From contig JAGTJU010000009.1 of assembly GCA_022184915.1 (NCBI GenBank), forward strand, positions 62,001-126,000: a stretch of DNA of 64,000 bases, in the 5' to 3' direction. Every line of letters starts with the position of its first letter. The first letter of the stretch is position 1. The notes under the pieces are model-generated. The model was not told where the DNA came from. It did no database searches and saw only the letters and a list, made by a program, of their open reading frames with translations. Of this stretch, positions 6,990-15,254 are shown in pieces. The stretch is from Myxococcales bacterium. Its GTDB lineage: Bacteria > Myxococcota_A > Polyangia > Fen-1088. Made by a program: the position numbers and the translations under genes.

Positions 6990-8353
6990 TCAGGGAGCCC
7001 CGCAGGTGGCGCTGGGGGCGCCGCAGGAAGTGAAGCCGCAAGTGCTTCCGACATCCGTAGTGCCATCACCATTGCCGGTTGCTCGAACGCCCGCGGCCTG
7101 CACGGCAGAGGAACAGGACACTCCGGAAGCCCTGTTGTCCGTCACGCTGACCCTTTCGAGCCGTGTACCAGGGGCGGGGGATTGGATGGCAATGCCGCCC
7201 CAGGGAAAGCCGGTGAAAAGCCCCGGCCCATTGCCTGACACGAGCGTCCTTTCGAGCACCAGCTTCCCACCCTCCACAAGCACCCCCCCTCCCGGGTTGT
7301 TGACGACCCTCGCGTTGTCGACCCGTAAGGTGCCACCGGTCGTCACCTTGAGGCCCGGGCCGGCCCGCCTCCACCTCCACATCCCGCAAGTAAACGCAGT
7401 CCCCGCCCGGTGGCTTGCCAGCCCAGGACCCAGCGCCGCCGCTGCACCAACGCCCCCGCCTTGCCCACCACGCTCACCTTCCCTGGCCCGCTCCACGTGG
7501 CCCGATCGACCGCTCCGGGCCCCTTGAGCACCACGAGCGGCTTGCCCTGCGCCTTGGCCGCGTCCACGCCTTGCTGTAGCCCACACAACGGCATGGCTGC
7601 CGAGCCTGCGCCCGGGCCTGCGGCGCACTTCGAGGGCAGGTTCTCGACGAAGACGGTGTCGGCGGCGGTGGCGCATCGGCCGTCTTCGTGGCGCATGCAA
7701 ACGCCCGGGTCGGCGCCCAGCTTCGCAACGCATTCAGGGTCCCCCTCGCACGCACGGCATGCGTTGGCGGCACAGATGGGTTTGGCCGATAGCAGACAGT
7801 CGGCGCTACCCGCACACTCGACACAAAGGCCGCCCGCGCACGCGGGTGTCCCGGCACTCCTCACCTTGCACGCATCCGTTGCCGCCCCAGGAGCGTCACA
7901 GGCCGCGCACGCTCCCGCTACGCACGCCGGCGCGCTCGAGGGGCAGGCGTCGTGTGACAGACATGCCACGCACCTTCCACTGCTCGTGTCGCAAAACGGC
8001 TGGGCGCCATCAAGGGCTGCGCAGGCTCCGTCATCGGCGCAGCCACCGCAAAGCCCGGTGGCAAGGTCGCAGATGGGAGCGCCCTCGGAGCACGGCGCCT
8101 CCGTCGAGCACCCCGGCTCCCCAGCATCGCCGCCGCCCGTGCCGCCCATGCCATCGCCGTCAACGAACAGCGTCGCGTCTGGTCCGGCGTCTAACCCGGC
8201 ATCTGCTTCTGGAAAGAGGCATCTATCCGCGACGCACATCGATCCGGTAGGGCAGTCGTTGGCCGTGTTGCAGAACCCTGGCTGCAGAACCGGCTCCCAC
8301 AGGTTGCAGGCAGAGAACAGGCACACTGTCGTCAAGAGCGCCGCGAGCTTCAA
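6990..8353 (-). pseudogene. Cys-rich beta-helix lipoprotein, copy 2, interrupted by a frameshift
   Basis: The start is the TTG at 8353. It has GGGAGG six bases upstream and overlaps the preceding gene's TGA as TTGA, and it yields a signal peptide with lipobox LFSAC. The N-terminal about 45 residues differ from copy 1 and add a Cys-rich unit (CNTANDCPTGSMC). From DAGLDAGPDATL onward the protein matches copy 1. Between 7380 and 7440 the DNA carries a net +7-nt change relative to copy 1, so translation leaves the beta-helix frame and stops at 7343. The intact beta-helix continuation is in another frame down to 6990. The last about 35 residues of that continuation again differ from copy 1. Either this copy is truncated in life, with toxin and immunity still intact behind it, or the insertion is an assembly error. 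Confidence 0.7.
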
Positions 8354-9021
8354 AACGTTCCTCCCAAAGCGAGATACAGGCCCAGCCCCCCACCGATGAG
8401 ACCCAACGCACCCACCGCGCCGGTCGTGAAACCGAAGCCCTCGTTCCGGCTCTTGCACGCTCCGTCCGCCGCTTCCTCGTCGCAGCTTCCGTGCTGCACC
8501 GCCAAAGCCACGAGAGTGGCCAAACCCGCGACCGCCAGCCCCACTCCCACAGGCCGTTGCCACGAGCGACTCGGCGGTGGCGCCTGCGCCTTGTCGCTGA
8601 CAGCCGGCACAGTCACCGTGCCGGCCTGATGGGCTCGAGCCGCTTCGCACGCTCTGATCATGGCCCTCGAGATCTCTTGCTCGAGCCACACCGTACTGCA
8701 GATCTTGTCTTCGACCACTGAAGGCTCCGACACAAGAACCTTGCCGTCGGCCAAGGAGACGCTGAGCGCGTATTCACAATGTGCCCGCTCTCCCTCCGAC
8801 AACGCAGCGTCAACAGTCGCGCTGAACTCGGCACGGCCACCCGGAGCTATGACAGTGCAGCCCGCAGCTGAAAGGGCCGCCGTGGACAGAGCCTGTAAGT
8901 CGATCGTTTCGCCGTAGGCTGTGAAGGGGGCGGGGCTCTCCACCACGAAGCGCGGGGCCGGCGTCGCCATCGCCCACGAAGGCGTGGCCGCCAAGATGAC
9001 TGCTGCTGTGAAAAGTCTCAC
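8350..9021 (-). CDS. Envelope protein with signal peptide and two C-terminal membrane segments
   Basis: The GTG at 9021 is preferred over the GTG at 9042 because GGAG lies seven bases upstream of it and the product then begins with a compact signal peptide (RLFTAAVILAATPSWAMA). The mature protein (about 205 aa) has an N-terminal domain with three Cys (AGCTV, AHCEYAL, KICSTVW), a Pro/Ala linker, and two hydrophobic segments near the end (VGLAVAGLATLVALAV and GALGLIGGGLGLYLAL) separated by a short Cys-containing loop. No family is recognised. It lies 65 bp after the second kinase gene and overlaps the lipoprotein start by four bases, so it belongs to the same transcription unit. An assembly or export partner for the downstream lipoprotein and toxin is conceivable but unproven. 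Confidence 0.65.
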   Translation of the reverse strand: MRLFTAAVILAATPSWAMATPAPRFVVESPAPFTAYGETIDLQALSTAALSAAGCTVIAPGGRAEFSATVDAALSEGERAHCEYALSVSLADGKVLVSEPSVVEDKICSTVWLEQEISRAMIRACEAARAHQAGTVTVPAVSDKAQAPPPSRSWQRPVGVGLAVAGLATLVALAVQHGSCDEEAADGACKSRNEGFGFTTGAVGALGLIGGGLGLYLALGGTF

Positions 9022-9086
9022 GAGATCTCCTGCTTGGCCCACTTATAGAACGGAACCGTCGAAACCTCCACCAACCCCCACCCGCC

Positions 9087-10715
9087 CTACGGGCGCGCCG
9101 GCTGCGCTGCCGACCGACGTTCCGCGATCTCTGCACGAAGCTTGAGTAGCCGCGGCTCATCCGGAAAAGTGGACAGGCCTCGCGTGGCCGCGCGTTCGGC
9201 ACTGAGGAGCAGCCCCCTGGCCCAGTGGACGCGCGCCACCAGAAGGTGCGCCTCCACGGTCTCCTCTTCCTTTAGGCTGTCGTTCGCAGCATTCAAGGCC
9301 GCCACAAAGTCCCCTCCGCCCATCAGTCGCTCTGCCGCCAAGACCAGCTTGCGCGCCGCTGCGCTGGGGCTATTGGCGGGAGTCTCCACGACCGATGGCA
9401 ATTCCTGGGGTGTGTCGGCTTCCGGTGCGGCCGCCGGCGCGGGCATCGCCGATGCCGGCTTGGGCACAGAGCGAGGCTGCGGAGCAGGTCGTACGGCGGT
9501 CGGGGGCACGGCCGGCGCTGGCGGTACCGGCAACGGTTGCGGCACCTCCGGGGCCTGCGGTGAGGGCACCACTTCGCGTGCAGCTGGGGGCGGGGTGGCG
9601 AGCTGTCTTCCGGGGCTGCGGCTACCTCGCTCACGCCACGCCGATACCCCGCCAAAGAGCAGCGCAATCACCAACCCCGCGAGCATACCCCAACGCCAGT
9701 GCTGGGCTCGCGACCTTGCCAGGGCCGGAACACGCTCCGTCGCCGAAACGTTTTCGTTCCTCGCGGGAACGGCGGGCATCTCCTCCGCCGCAAGCCGCAA
9801 ACGGTCTTCCTCCGCTCTCTCCCTTGCCACGTCCTCGGCGAAAACCTCGCAAAGGAAAGCGGAGAGAGAGGCCGCGTCATCGTGAGCCAGCAGATGCGGC
9901 CGCAGCGCCTTCAAGAACGCGCCCGCGCCGCTATAGCGATCCTCGGGCTCCGACGCCAAAGCCGTCATCACGATCCCTTCGAGGTCCTCGGGCACCCGCT
10001 TGTTGAACTGCGACGGCCGCGGCGCCTCCGCAGGCCGGCCCTCGATGCCGCCGAACAGCCGCCGTGAGGCCAGCATTTCCCACAGCATGATCCCCACGCT
10101 GAAGATGTCGCTGCGGGCATCCAGCGGGCGCCCGGCGACGTGCTCGGGCGCTTGGTAGTTCTCCTGCCCCCACTGGCCATTCATGGCCTCCGGCGCGTGA
10201 TCCCGCCACGCGCCCAGGCCCAGGTCGATGATCTTCACTGCGCCATCGAAGCTCAGCATCACGTTGGTGGGCGAGATGTCTCTGTGAACGAAACCTCGTC
10301 CGACCGCTTCGTGCAAGTGTCCCAGCCCCTGAAGGATCTCGTTCGTAATGAATAGGGCGAGGCCGATGGGAATCCGACGCCGCATCTGCGAGGCCCTCGT
10401 CATCACCTGGGCCAGGGAACGGCCCCGGATGTACTCCATCGCGAAGTAGGGCGTACCCTCGACGTCGCCAGCCTCCGTGGCAAACACGACGTTCCGATGA
10501 GCCAGCCTGGTCATCAGTTGAGCTTCGCCACGGAAGCGCGCGAGCAGCTCGGGGTTGGCGCGATCGGGCCGCATCACCTTCACAGCGCAAAGCCGACCGC
10601 CCGAGGCCGCGAGGAAGATGCGCCCCATGCCGCCTTCAGCAAGCGGCTTGAGCAGCACGTGCCTTTGGCCAAAGCGGCGGGGCAGCGGGGGTTCCGATGG
10701 ATTCATTCCGCTCAT
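9087..10715 (-). CDS. Transmembrane Ser/Thr protein kinase with C-terminal TPR-like region
   Basis: 542 aa. The kinase domain covers about residues 18-280: Gly loop AEGGMGRIF, VAIK-type lysine in CAVKVMRPD, catalytic HRDISPTN, metal-binding DLG in KIIDLGLG (in place of DFG) and the YQAPEH activation-end motif, so it is probably active. A juxtamembrane acidic helix, one membrane segment (WGMLAGLVIALLFGG, about residue 350) and a long Pro/Ala-rich extracytoplasmic linker follow. The last about 100 residues are helical and TPR-like (AAERLMGGGDFVAAL, ARVHWARGLLLSAERAA). The ATG overlaps the TGA of the upstream FHA-kinase gene (ATGA), so the two are translationally coupled. In Myxococcota such kinases often control secretion and development. 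Here the downstream genes are toxin cassettes. Confidence 0.85.
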   Translation of the reverse strand: MSGMNPSEPPLPRRFGQRHVLLKPLAEGGMGRIFLAASGGRLCAVKVMRPDRANPELLARFRGEAQLMTRLAHRNVVFATEAGDVEGTPYFAMEYIRGRSLAQVMTRASQMRRRIPIGLALFITNEILQGLGHLHEAVGRGFVHRDISPTNVMLSFDGAVKIIDLGLGAWRDHAPEAMNGQWGQENYQAPEHVAGRPLDARSDIFSVGIMLWEMLASRRLFGGIEGRPAEAPRPSQFNKRVPEDLEGIVMTALASEPEDRYSGAGAFLKALRPHLLAHDDAASLSAFLCEVFAEDVARERAEEDRLRLAAEEMPAVPARNENVSATERVPALARSRAQHWRWGMLAGLVIALLFGGVSAWRERGSRSPGRQLATPPPAAREVVPSPQAPEVPQPLPVPPAPAVPPTAVRPAPQPRSVPKPASAMPAPAAAPEADTPQELPSVVETPANSPSAAARKLVLAAERLMGGGDFVAALNAANDSLKEEETVEAHLLVARVHWARGLLLSAERAATRGLSTFPDEPRLLKLRAEIAERRSAAQPARP

Positions 10716-12814
10716 CGCGCATGCCCGGTTGGCTGTACGGGCGGCCTTTCAGGGGGCTCGTCTGAGCTCCCTTTGATGAGCGCAAGGCCCGCAAGGGTCA
10801 GGGCCAGCGTCGTTGCCACGATCACGGCAGGCAAAGCCCAGCGCGGGTGACCCTTCTCTGCAGAAGCGCCGTTCCCAGGCACTGCCGATCTCAGCGGCGA
10901 GGGCCTCTCGTTCTGCCCCAGATTGGGAAGCGGCAGAACCTTGGTGTTGCCAATGGCGACAGCCTGCTTGGAAGGCGCAAAGCTTTCCTTGAAAGACACA
11001 CTCATTCTGAAGCCATCGAAAGTGCTCATGTCTGCATCGCTTGGGTCCACGTAGTGATCCTGCCAATAGCCCTGGCGCTTGTGCGCCACGAAGGGCAACA
11101 GGGCCTTGCCGAAGTCGAAAACGGATCCGAAGCGCATCCTTGGATCGGAATGCATCGCGCGCAGGATCACGACCTCGAGCTCATGCGGAATGTCGGAACG
11201 CAAGGAGGTGGGGCGTACGATGCGCCCCTCGGCGATGCTGCGCAAGATGGCGAACAGGGTCGAGCCGTCGTGGGCCCGCCGGCCCGTCACGCATTCGTAG
11301 AGCACGGCACCCAGTGCGTATTGATCGGTTGCAGGGCTCGCGGGAGCCCCCGCGGAAGCCTGCTCGGGCGCCATGTACGAGGGCGTGCCGATCAGCATCT
11401 TGGCGTGCGACAGTCCCGGCGCGGCGTCGTTCAGCTGCTTCGCGATGCCGAAATCCAAGACTTTGGGCACAGTCTGGCGCCCCCCGACCCGCGCCAGGAA
11501 AATGTTGTCCGGCTTCAGGTCCCGGTGGATGATGCCCTTCTTGTGAGCTTCCGTTACGCCGGAGCTCACAGCCAACAGCACCTCCGCTGCGCGCGAACAG
11601 CTGAGGGGACCGCGCGCAAGGCGGCTCCCCAGTGTCTCGCCAGTCAAGTGCTCCATCACCAGGTAGGAGACGCCGACGTCACGGCCGTAATCGACCACGC
11701 TCACGATGTGTGGATGCTCGAGCTGCGACGCCGCTTGCGCTTCTCTCAGGAACCGCTCCTCGGCCGAGGGCTCCGCGGTCACTTCCGGCGCCAAGACCTT
11801 GATCGCGAACATCTTGGCGGCGATGCGGACATGTGAGGCTTTGAACACGGTTCCCATCGCGCCCTGTCCCAGAGGAGCTTCGAGCCGGTAGTGTGCGAGA
11901 GTGTCGCCCACGTCGACGAGGGGGTGGGGTCGTTTTTCCTGCGCAACCAGCGGCGTTGACGGACGCGGCTCTGGTGGCAAGACCTGGGTACGCGGCAGGA
12001 CAGAAGGCACGACCTCGGTGTCGTGGGCGAGCGCAGCTTCGGGCGCTGGACCCGAAGGCTCCTCAGAGTGCACAACATCCTGCACAGCAGGAGCTGCCTC
12101 TTCGGGGGCAACGGCGGGCGCGTTGAGTTCTGCCATGGCCCAAGCGAGCGAGGTCGGCATCACCTCGGTCTGGTCGCTCAGCGGGCCCCGCGGTACCGGA
12201 GCCGCCGGGCCCCAGTCCCTCCCAGGCACGGCCTGCGGAGCAGACGTGGGCTCCTCGTCCGGTAGGAGGCTTCCTATTGGGGCTTTCGCGAAGGGATCAA
12301 ACGCGTTCTTGTTTTTCGGGGGCCCGCGCTTGACCGAGACGCTCACGCGGCTCCCGAGCACGACGACCTGCCCAGGACGCAGACTGACGAACTCGCGTAC
12401 GTTCACGGGCTTTCTGTTACCCAGGAGTGATCCGTCTCGTGAGCCGAGATCGATGTAGTGGACGGAGTCTGCGTCGAAGGTGAGTTGCCCATGTACGGCC
12501 GAGACGCCGGGGCGCCGAACGACGAGGTCGCACGCACCTTCGTCCTGGCCAAGCACGATGGGGGACGTAAGGAAGCGGTACTCGTACTCGTCTTCAGTGA
12601 GATGGTCGTACAGGGTGACGGTCAAGCCCCACGGTTGCCGCGGCTCCGCGGCTATTTCATCCCCGGGACGGGTCACCACAGCCTCGTACCTTACTTCCGA
12701 GCCAGGCGCCAGACACAGCGGATGCACGTCGGATCCCGTCGGCATCGTCCGATCCGAACAGCGCACTGCGCTAGACACATCAAGCCCCAGCACACGCGTT
12801 TGCCTCGGCGGCAT
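10712..12814 (-). CDS. FHA-domain Ser/Thr protein kinase with C-terminal membrane anchor
   Basis: The start at 12814 has AAGGGG six bases upstream. An upstream in-frame start at 12835 would lie inside the divergent gene. Product 700 aa. Residues about 85-160 form an FHA domain (VLGQDEGACDLVV, GVSAVHGQL, DLGSRDGSLLGN), which binds phosphothreonine. After a Pro/Glu-rich linker comes a complete kinase domain (about 310-590): LGQGAMGTVF, FAIKVL, HRDLKPDN, DFGIAK, GTPSYMAPEQ. A Lys/Ser tail and one transmembrane helix (ALPAVIVATTLALTLAGLAL) end the protein. FHA plus kinase in one chain, next to a second kinase, recalls the PpkA/Fha threonine-phosphorylation switch of type VI secretion. That link to the downstream nuclease toxins is an inference. 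Confidence 0.88.
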   Translation of the reverse strand: MPPRQTRVLGLDVSSAVRCSDRTMPTGSDVHPLCLAPGSEVRYEAVVTRPGDEIAAEPRQPWGLTVTLYDHLTEDEYEYRFLTSPIVLGQDEGACDLVVRRPGVSAVHGQLTFDADSVHYIDLGSRDGSLLGNRKPVNVREFVSLRPGQVVVLGSRVSVSVKRGPPKNKNAFDPFAKAPIGSLLPDEEPTSAPQAVPGRDWGPAAPVPRGPLSDQTEVMPTSLAWAMAELNAPAVAPEEAAPAVQDVVHSEEPSGPAPEAALAHDTEVVPSVLPRTQVLPPEPRPSTPLVAQEKRPHPLVDVGDTLAHYRLEAPLGQGAMGTVFKASHVRIAAKMFAIKVLAPEVTAEPSAEERFLREAQAASQLEHPHIVSVVDYGRDVGVSYLVMEHLTGETLGSRLARGPLSCSRAAEVLLAVSSGVTEAHKKGIIHRDLKPDNIFLARVGGRQTVPKVLDFGIAKQLNDAAPGLSHAKMLIGTPSYMAPEQASAGAPASPATDQYALGAVLYECVTGRRAHDGSTLFAILRSIAEGRIVRPTSLRSDIPHELEVVILRAMHSDPRMRFGSVFDFGKALLPFVAHKRQGYWQDHYVDPSDADMSTFDGFRMSVSFKESFAPSKQAVAIGNTKVLPLPNLGQNERPSPLRSAVPGNGASAEKGHPRWALPAVIVATTLALTLAGLALIKGSSDEPPERPPVQPTGHAR

Positions 12815-12825
12815 CTCACCCCTTG

Positions 12826-13272
12826 ATGCCGCCACAACGATCCCTCGCCTTCGCCCGTATCAGGGCCGAGGTTCTCGCGGCCACGTCCTGGGTTCCGAAA
12901 GGCCGCGTCACGACCTACACTGCGGTGGGAGCGCCGCTTGGCATCTCCGCCAGGCAGGTCTCCCATCTGCTGGCCACCCTCACCGACGAGGAGAGAGACC
13001 TCGTCCCGAGTGCCGCCAACCCCGCCCGGCGCCAGCTTCAAGCCGCCGAGCTCGAAGCGGACGGTGTCCGCACCGAGCCCGGGCCCTCGCCCCGGGACCT
13101 CCGAATCGAGGCCTTCGCAAGGCGCTTTTTCGACGCCTCCCTGCGAAAAGCCCAACCGGGGCCCGTGCCCCGGTACGCCGACCCCCACACCCGGCCCCGC
13201 TTCGCGCGCGCCGAGGCCTTCGGGTACCCCATGCCCCCCCAAAGCCCCGATTCATCCAAGGCGCCCCGGTAA
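12826..13272 (+). CDS. Alkyltransferase-like (MGMT DNA-binding domain) protein
   Basis: 148 aa. Residues about 12-80 match the winged-helix DNA-binding domain of O6-alkylguanine-DNA alkyltransferases (VLAATSWVPKGRVTTYTAVGAPLGISARQVSHLL). The active-site PCHR is missing (the segment reads VPSAANPARRQ), so it belongs with the alkyltransferase-like proteins that flag O6-alkylguanine for nucleotide excision repair rather than repairing it themselves. The C-terminal 60 residues are Arg/Pro-rich and not family-like. It is divergent from the FHA-kinase gene with only 11 bp between the two start codons, so their promoters must overlap the opposite coding regions or the true start is further downstream. 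Confidence 0.65.
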   Translation: MPPQRSLAFARIRAEVLAATSWVPKGRVTTYTAVGAPLGISARQVSHLLATLTDEERDLVPSAANPARRQLQAAELEADGVRTEPGPSPRDLRIEAFARRFFDASLRKAQPGPVPRYADPHTRPRFARAEAFGYPMPPQSPDSSKAPR

Positions 13273-13443
13273 GGGGCGGTGTGCCCGCGCCGGCCCCGCC
13301 ACGGGACAAGAACTTTTTTCTGACGAACGTCTGTAAGGACGGGAGAAGAGCGGCCACTCCTAAAGGCGCACCGTGGGGCAGACGGCGCCCCCGGCAGCGA
13401 TGAGCTGGCACCCTCTGGTGTCGCAGTACCGAAGGAGAACGAA

Positions 13444-14193
13444 ATGCAGATGGTAAAGTTAGGTGGTCATGGCGCCCTGCTCGCAGGAGTCCTCAGCCTC
13501 ATGGGCCTCACGGGCTGTGAGCTCGTCGGCCCTGGGGTGGAAGACGTGGTGGAGGGCGCCCAGGAGCCCAAGAAGCCCCGCCCCGGAGAAATCGTCGAAC
13601 CCAAGAAGCCGGGCAAGGACGACGAATGCCCCGATTTCAGCACCTCCGACTGCTGTAAGTTGTCTGAGCTTTACGCCCAGTATTCCGAAAAGCTCCCCGG
13701 ACTGTCGGAACCCGACCGAGCGGCGGCCAACCATCGCATGGCTTGCATGAAGCCTTACCTCGTCAACTCTTGCCGGTTCGACTCCCTGCCGGCGGCCCGC
13801 TGTGCAGCCCCCGAAAAGGAGACCAGCTGCCCTGACTTCAGCACCTCCGACTGCTGTAAGTTGGCCGAGCTTTACCAATCCTACGGCGAAAAGCTGCGCT
13901 CGGGTTCGCCCGACGCGACTACCGCCGAAGGCCTGCGTGAGCGCATGGTCTGCATGAAGCCACATCTCGTCGACGTCTGCGGCTTCGAGAGCCTGCCCGT
14001 CGCCCGCTGTGAGGCCCCTGCAGAGGAGGAGCCAGAGGACACCCTGTGTGACCGTCTCGTTGCCTCCTACGCCCAGGCGCTCAAGGCCGCAGGCAAGGGT
14101 GACGAGAAGGCCCTGGAATCGCTGGACTCACTCTACGGCACGATCTCCGTCAAGTGCCCCGACGTTGACGTTCCGCCACCGCCCGTCAAGTAA
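13444..14193 (+). CDS. Lipoprotein with two tandem CPDFSTSDCCKL repeats
   Basis: AAGGAG lies seven bases before the ATG. The signal peptide ends LMGLTGC (lipobox, Cys 25). A short Pro/Lys linker is followed by two repeats of about 65 residues, each beginning CPDFSTSDCCKL and ending RC: repeat 1 about residues 60-120, repeat 2 about 128-193. Each repeat holds six Cys, so probably three disulfides and a small helical domain. A third, diverged unit (TLCDRLVASYAQALKAAGKG) ends the protein without the CC pair. No known function. It is a single gene with its own terminator directly after it. Confidence 0.75.
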   Translation: MQMVKLGGHGALLAGVLSLMGLTGCELVGPGVEDVVEGAQEPKKPRPGEIVEPKKPGKDDECPDFSTSDCCKLSELYAQYSEKLPGLSEPDRAAANHRMACMKPYLVNSCRFDSLPAARCAAPEKETSCPDFSTSDCCKLAELYQSYGEKLRSGSPDATTAEGLRERMVCMKPHLVDVCGFESLPVARCEAPAEEEPEDTLCDRLVASYAQALKAAGKGDEKALESLDSLYGTISVKCPDVDVPPPPVK

Positions 14194-14207
14194 AGATTGA
14201 GCACTCG

Positions 14208-14251
14208 AAAAAGAGCCCTGGGAGCCTCGTGCTTCCGGGGCTCTTTTTTTT
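14208..14251 (+). terminator. Rho-independent terminator after the repeat lipoprotein
   Basis: AAAAAGAGCCC...GGGGCTCTTTTTTTT forms a GC-rich stem closed by an A/T stretch and ends in eight T. It begins 15 bp after the stop codon of the lipoprotein gene and is a textbook intrinsic terminator. Confidence 0.85.
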
Positions 14252-14289
14252 GACGACGGATAGGGGCATCCGTTCGTATCCTGGCAAGC

Positions 14290-15195
14290 ATGAAGCCCGT
14301 GGGGAAAGTCGTTCAGCTTTGGCGCTATCCCGTCAAAGGCATGGCAGGAGAGAGCCTGTCAACCTGCACCGTTGGTGCACAGGGCATCGAGGGCGACCGT
14401 ATCTGGGCGGTCTGGGACACGGCCCGACAAGAGGTTCAAAGCTGCAAGTATCGCCCGCAGCTTCTACTGTGCAGCGCGCGCCTCCGACAGGGGCCCGCCG
14501 TCGACTTCGAAACGACACCTTTACGCGGCCCCGATGCCAACGGTTCAACGGCAGCCCCGGCGGACATCACGTTTCCGGATGGAACCTCGATGGGAAGCGA
14601 CCATCCCTCCGTGCATGACAAGGTCTCCGCGCTCGTGGGTCACGCCTCGCGTGTCGAGGCCCTGCGCGCCCCTCAACAGGAAGGTTTCTTCAAGAGGTAC
14701 AAAGCGAAGGGGCATGACTGGCGGGCCGAGCTGGCCGCAACATTCACGCGTGAGCCCGGTGAACCGCTACCCGACCTCGACAACCTGCCTGCGCGGGCGG
14801 TTCAGTTCGTCACGATTCCGGGAACGTTTTTTCTGGTTGCCCCGTTGCACATCGTCACGACCGCGACGATGGAGCATTTCGCCGCGCTTCGGCCAAAGGC
14901 CGATTGGGACATCCGCCGGTTTCGACCCAACATCGTCATTCAGCCGCTCGACGGCGAAACAGGCCTGGTTGAACAAGCCTGGATCGGACGTACTTTGGTG
15001 ATCGGTGAGGCCCACTTCCAGTGCACCGAAACAGCGCCGCGATGCGGAGCCGTGACCCGCCCGCTGGAAGAACTGCCCAAGGACGCATCCATGTTGCGAA
15101 CCATCGTCAAACACGGCGATCAAAACCTGGGCATCTACGCAACGACGGGTGACACCCATGCCCTGCACGTGGGCGCGCCCGTCTACGTTGTTTGA
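14290..15195 (+). CDS. MOSC-domain protein
   Basis: 301 aa. It has the N-terminal MOSC beta-barrel domain (VVQLWRYPVKGMAGESL, GIEGDRIWAVWD) followed by the MOSC core with the conserved Cys motif TAPRCGAVTRP and the closing LGIYATT strand. The family includes YiiM/YcbX-type proteins and the C-terminal domain of molybdenum cofactor sulfurase. The conserved Cys is thought to carry sulfur or bind molybdenum cofactor during detoxification of N-hydroxylated compounds. There is no redox (2Fe-2S) domain, so it would need a partner. It is a stand-alone gene on the plus strand. Confidence 0.8.
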   Translation: MKPVGKVVQLWRYPVKGMAGESLSTCTVGAQGIEGDRIWAVWDTARQEVQSCKYRPQLLLCSARLRQGPAVDFETTPLRGPDANGSTAAPADITFPDGTSMGSDHPSVHDKVSALVGHASRVEALRAPQQEGFFKRYKAKGHDWRAELAATFTREPGEPLPDLDNLPARAVQFVTIPGTFFLVAPLHIVTTATMEHFAALRPKADWDIRRFRPNIVIQPLDGETGLVEQAWIGRTLVIGEAHFQCTETAPRCGAVTRPLEELPKDASMLRTIVKHGDQNLGIYATTGDTHALHVGAPVYVV

Positions 15196-15254
15196 CGGGC
15201 GACTGGACGAGTTGGCGTACCTGCAAACCACGCTGGCCGAGCCTTCGCGTGCTG

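Larger units (their letters stand above)
2936..8205 (-). repeat. Tandem duplication of a 2,689-bp toxin-immunity cassette
   Basis: Corresponding points in the two cassettes are offset by exactly 2,689 bp: immunity stops 2942/5631, immunity starts 3502/6191 and toxin starts 4294/6983. Further upstream the offset becomes about 2,696 because of the +7-nt change in lipoprotein copy 2. Similarity begins inside the lipoprotein after its signal region (DAGPDATL...) and runs to the immunity stop plus about 6 bp. Differences are clustered rather than scattered, which suggests mosaic exchange or selection at specific spots. An extra immunity 3' end at 2436-2534 shows that at least one more copy once existed. 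Confidence 0.85.
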
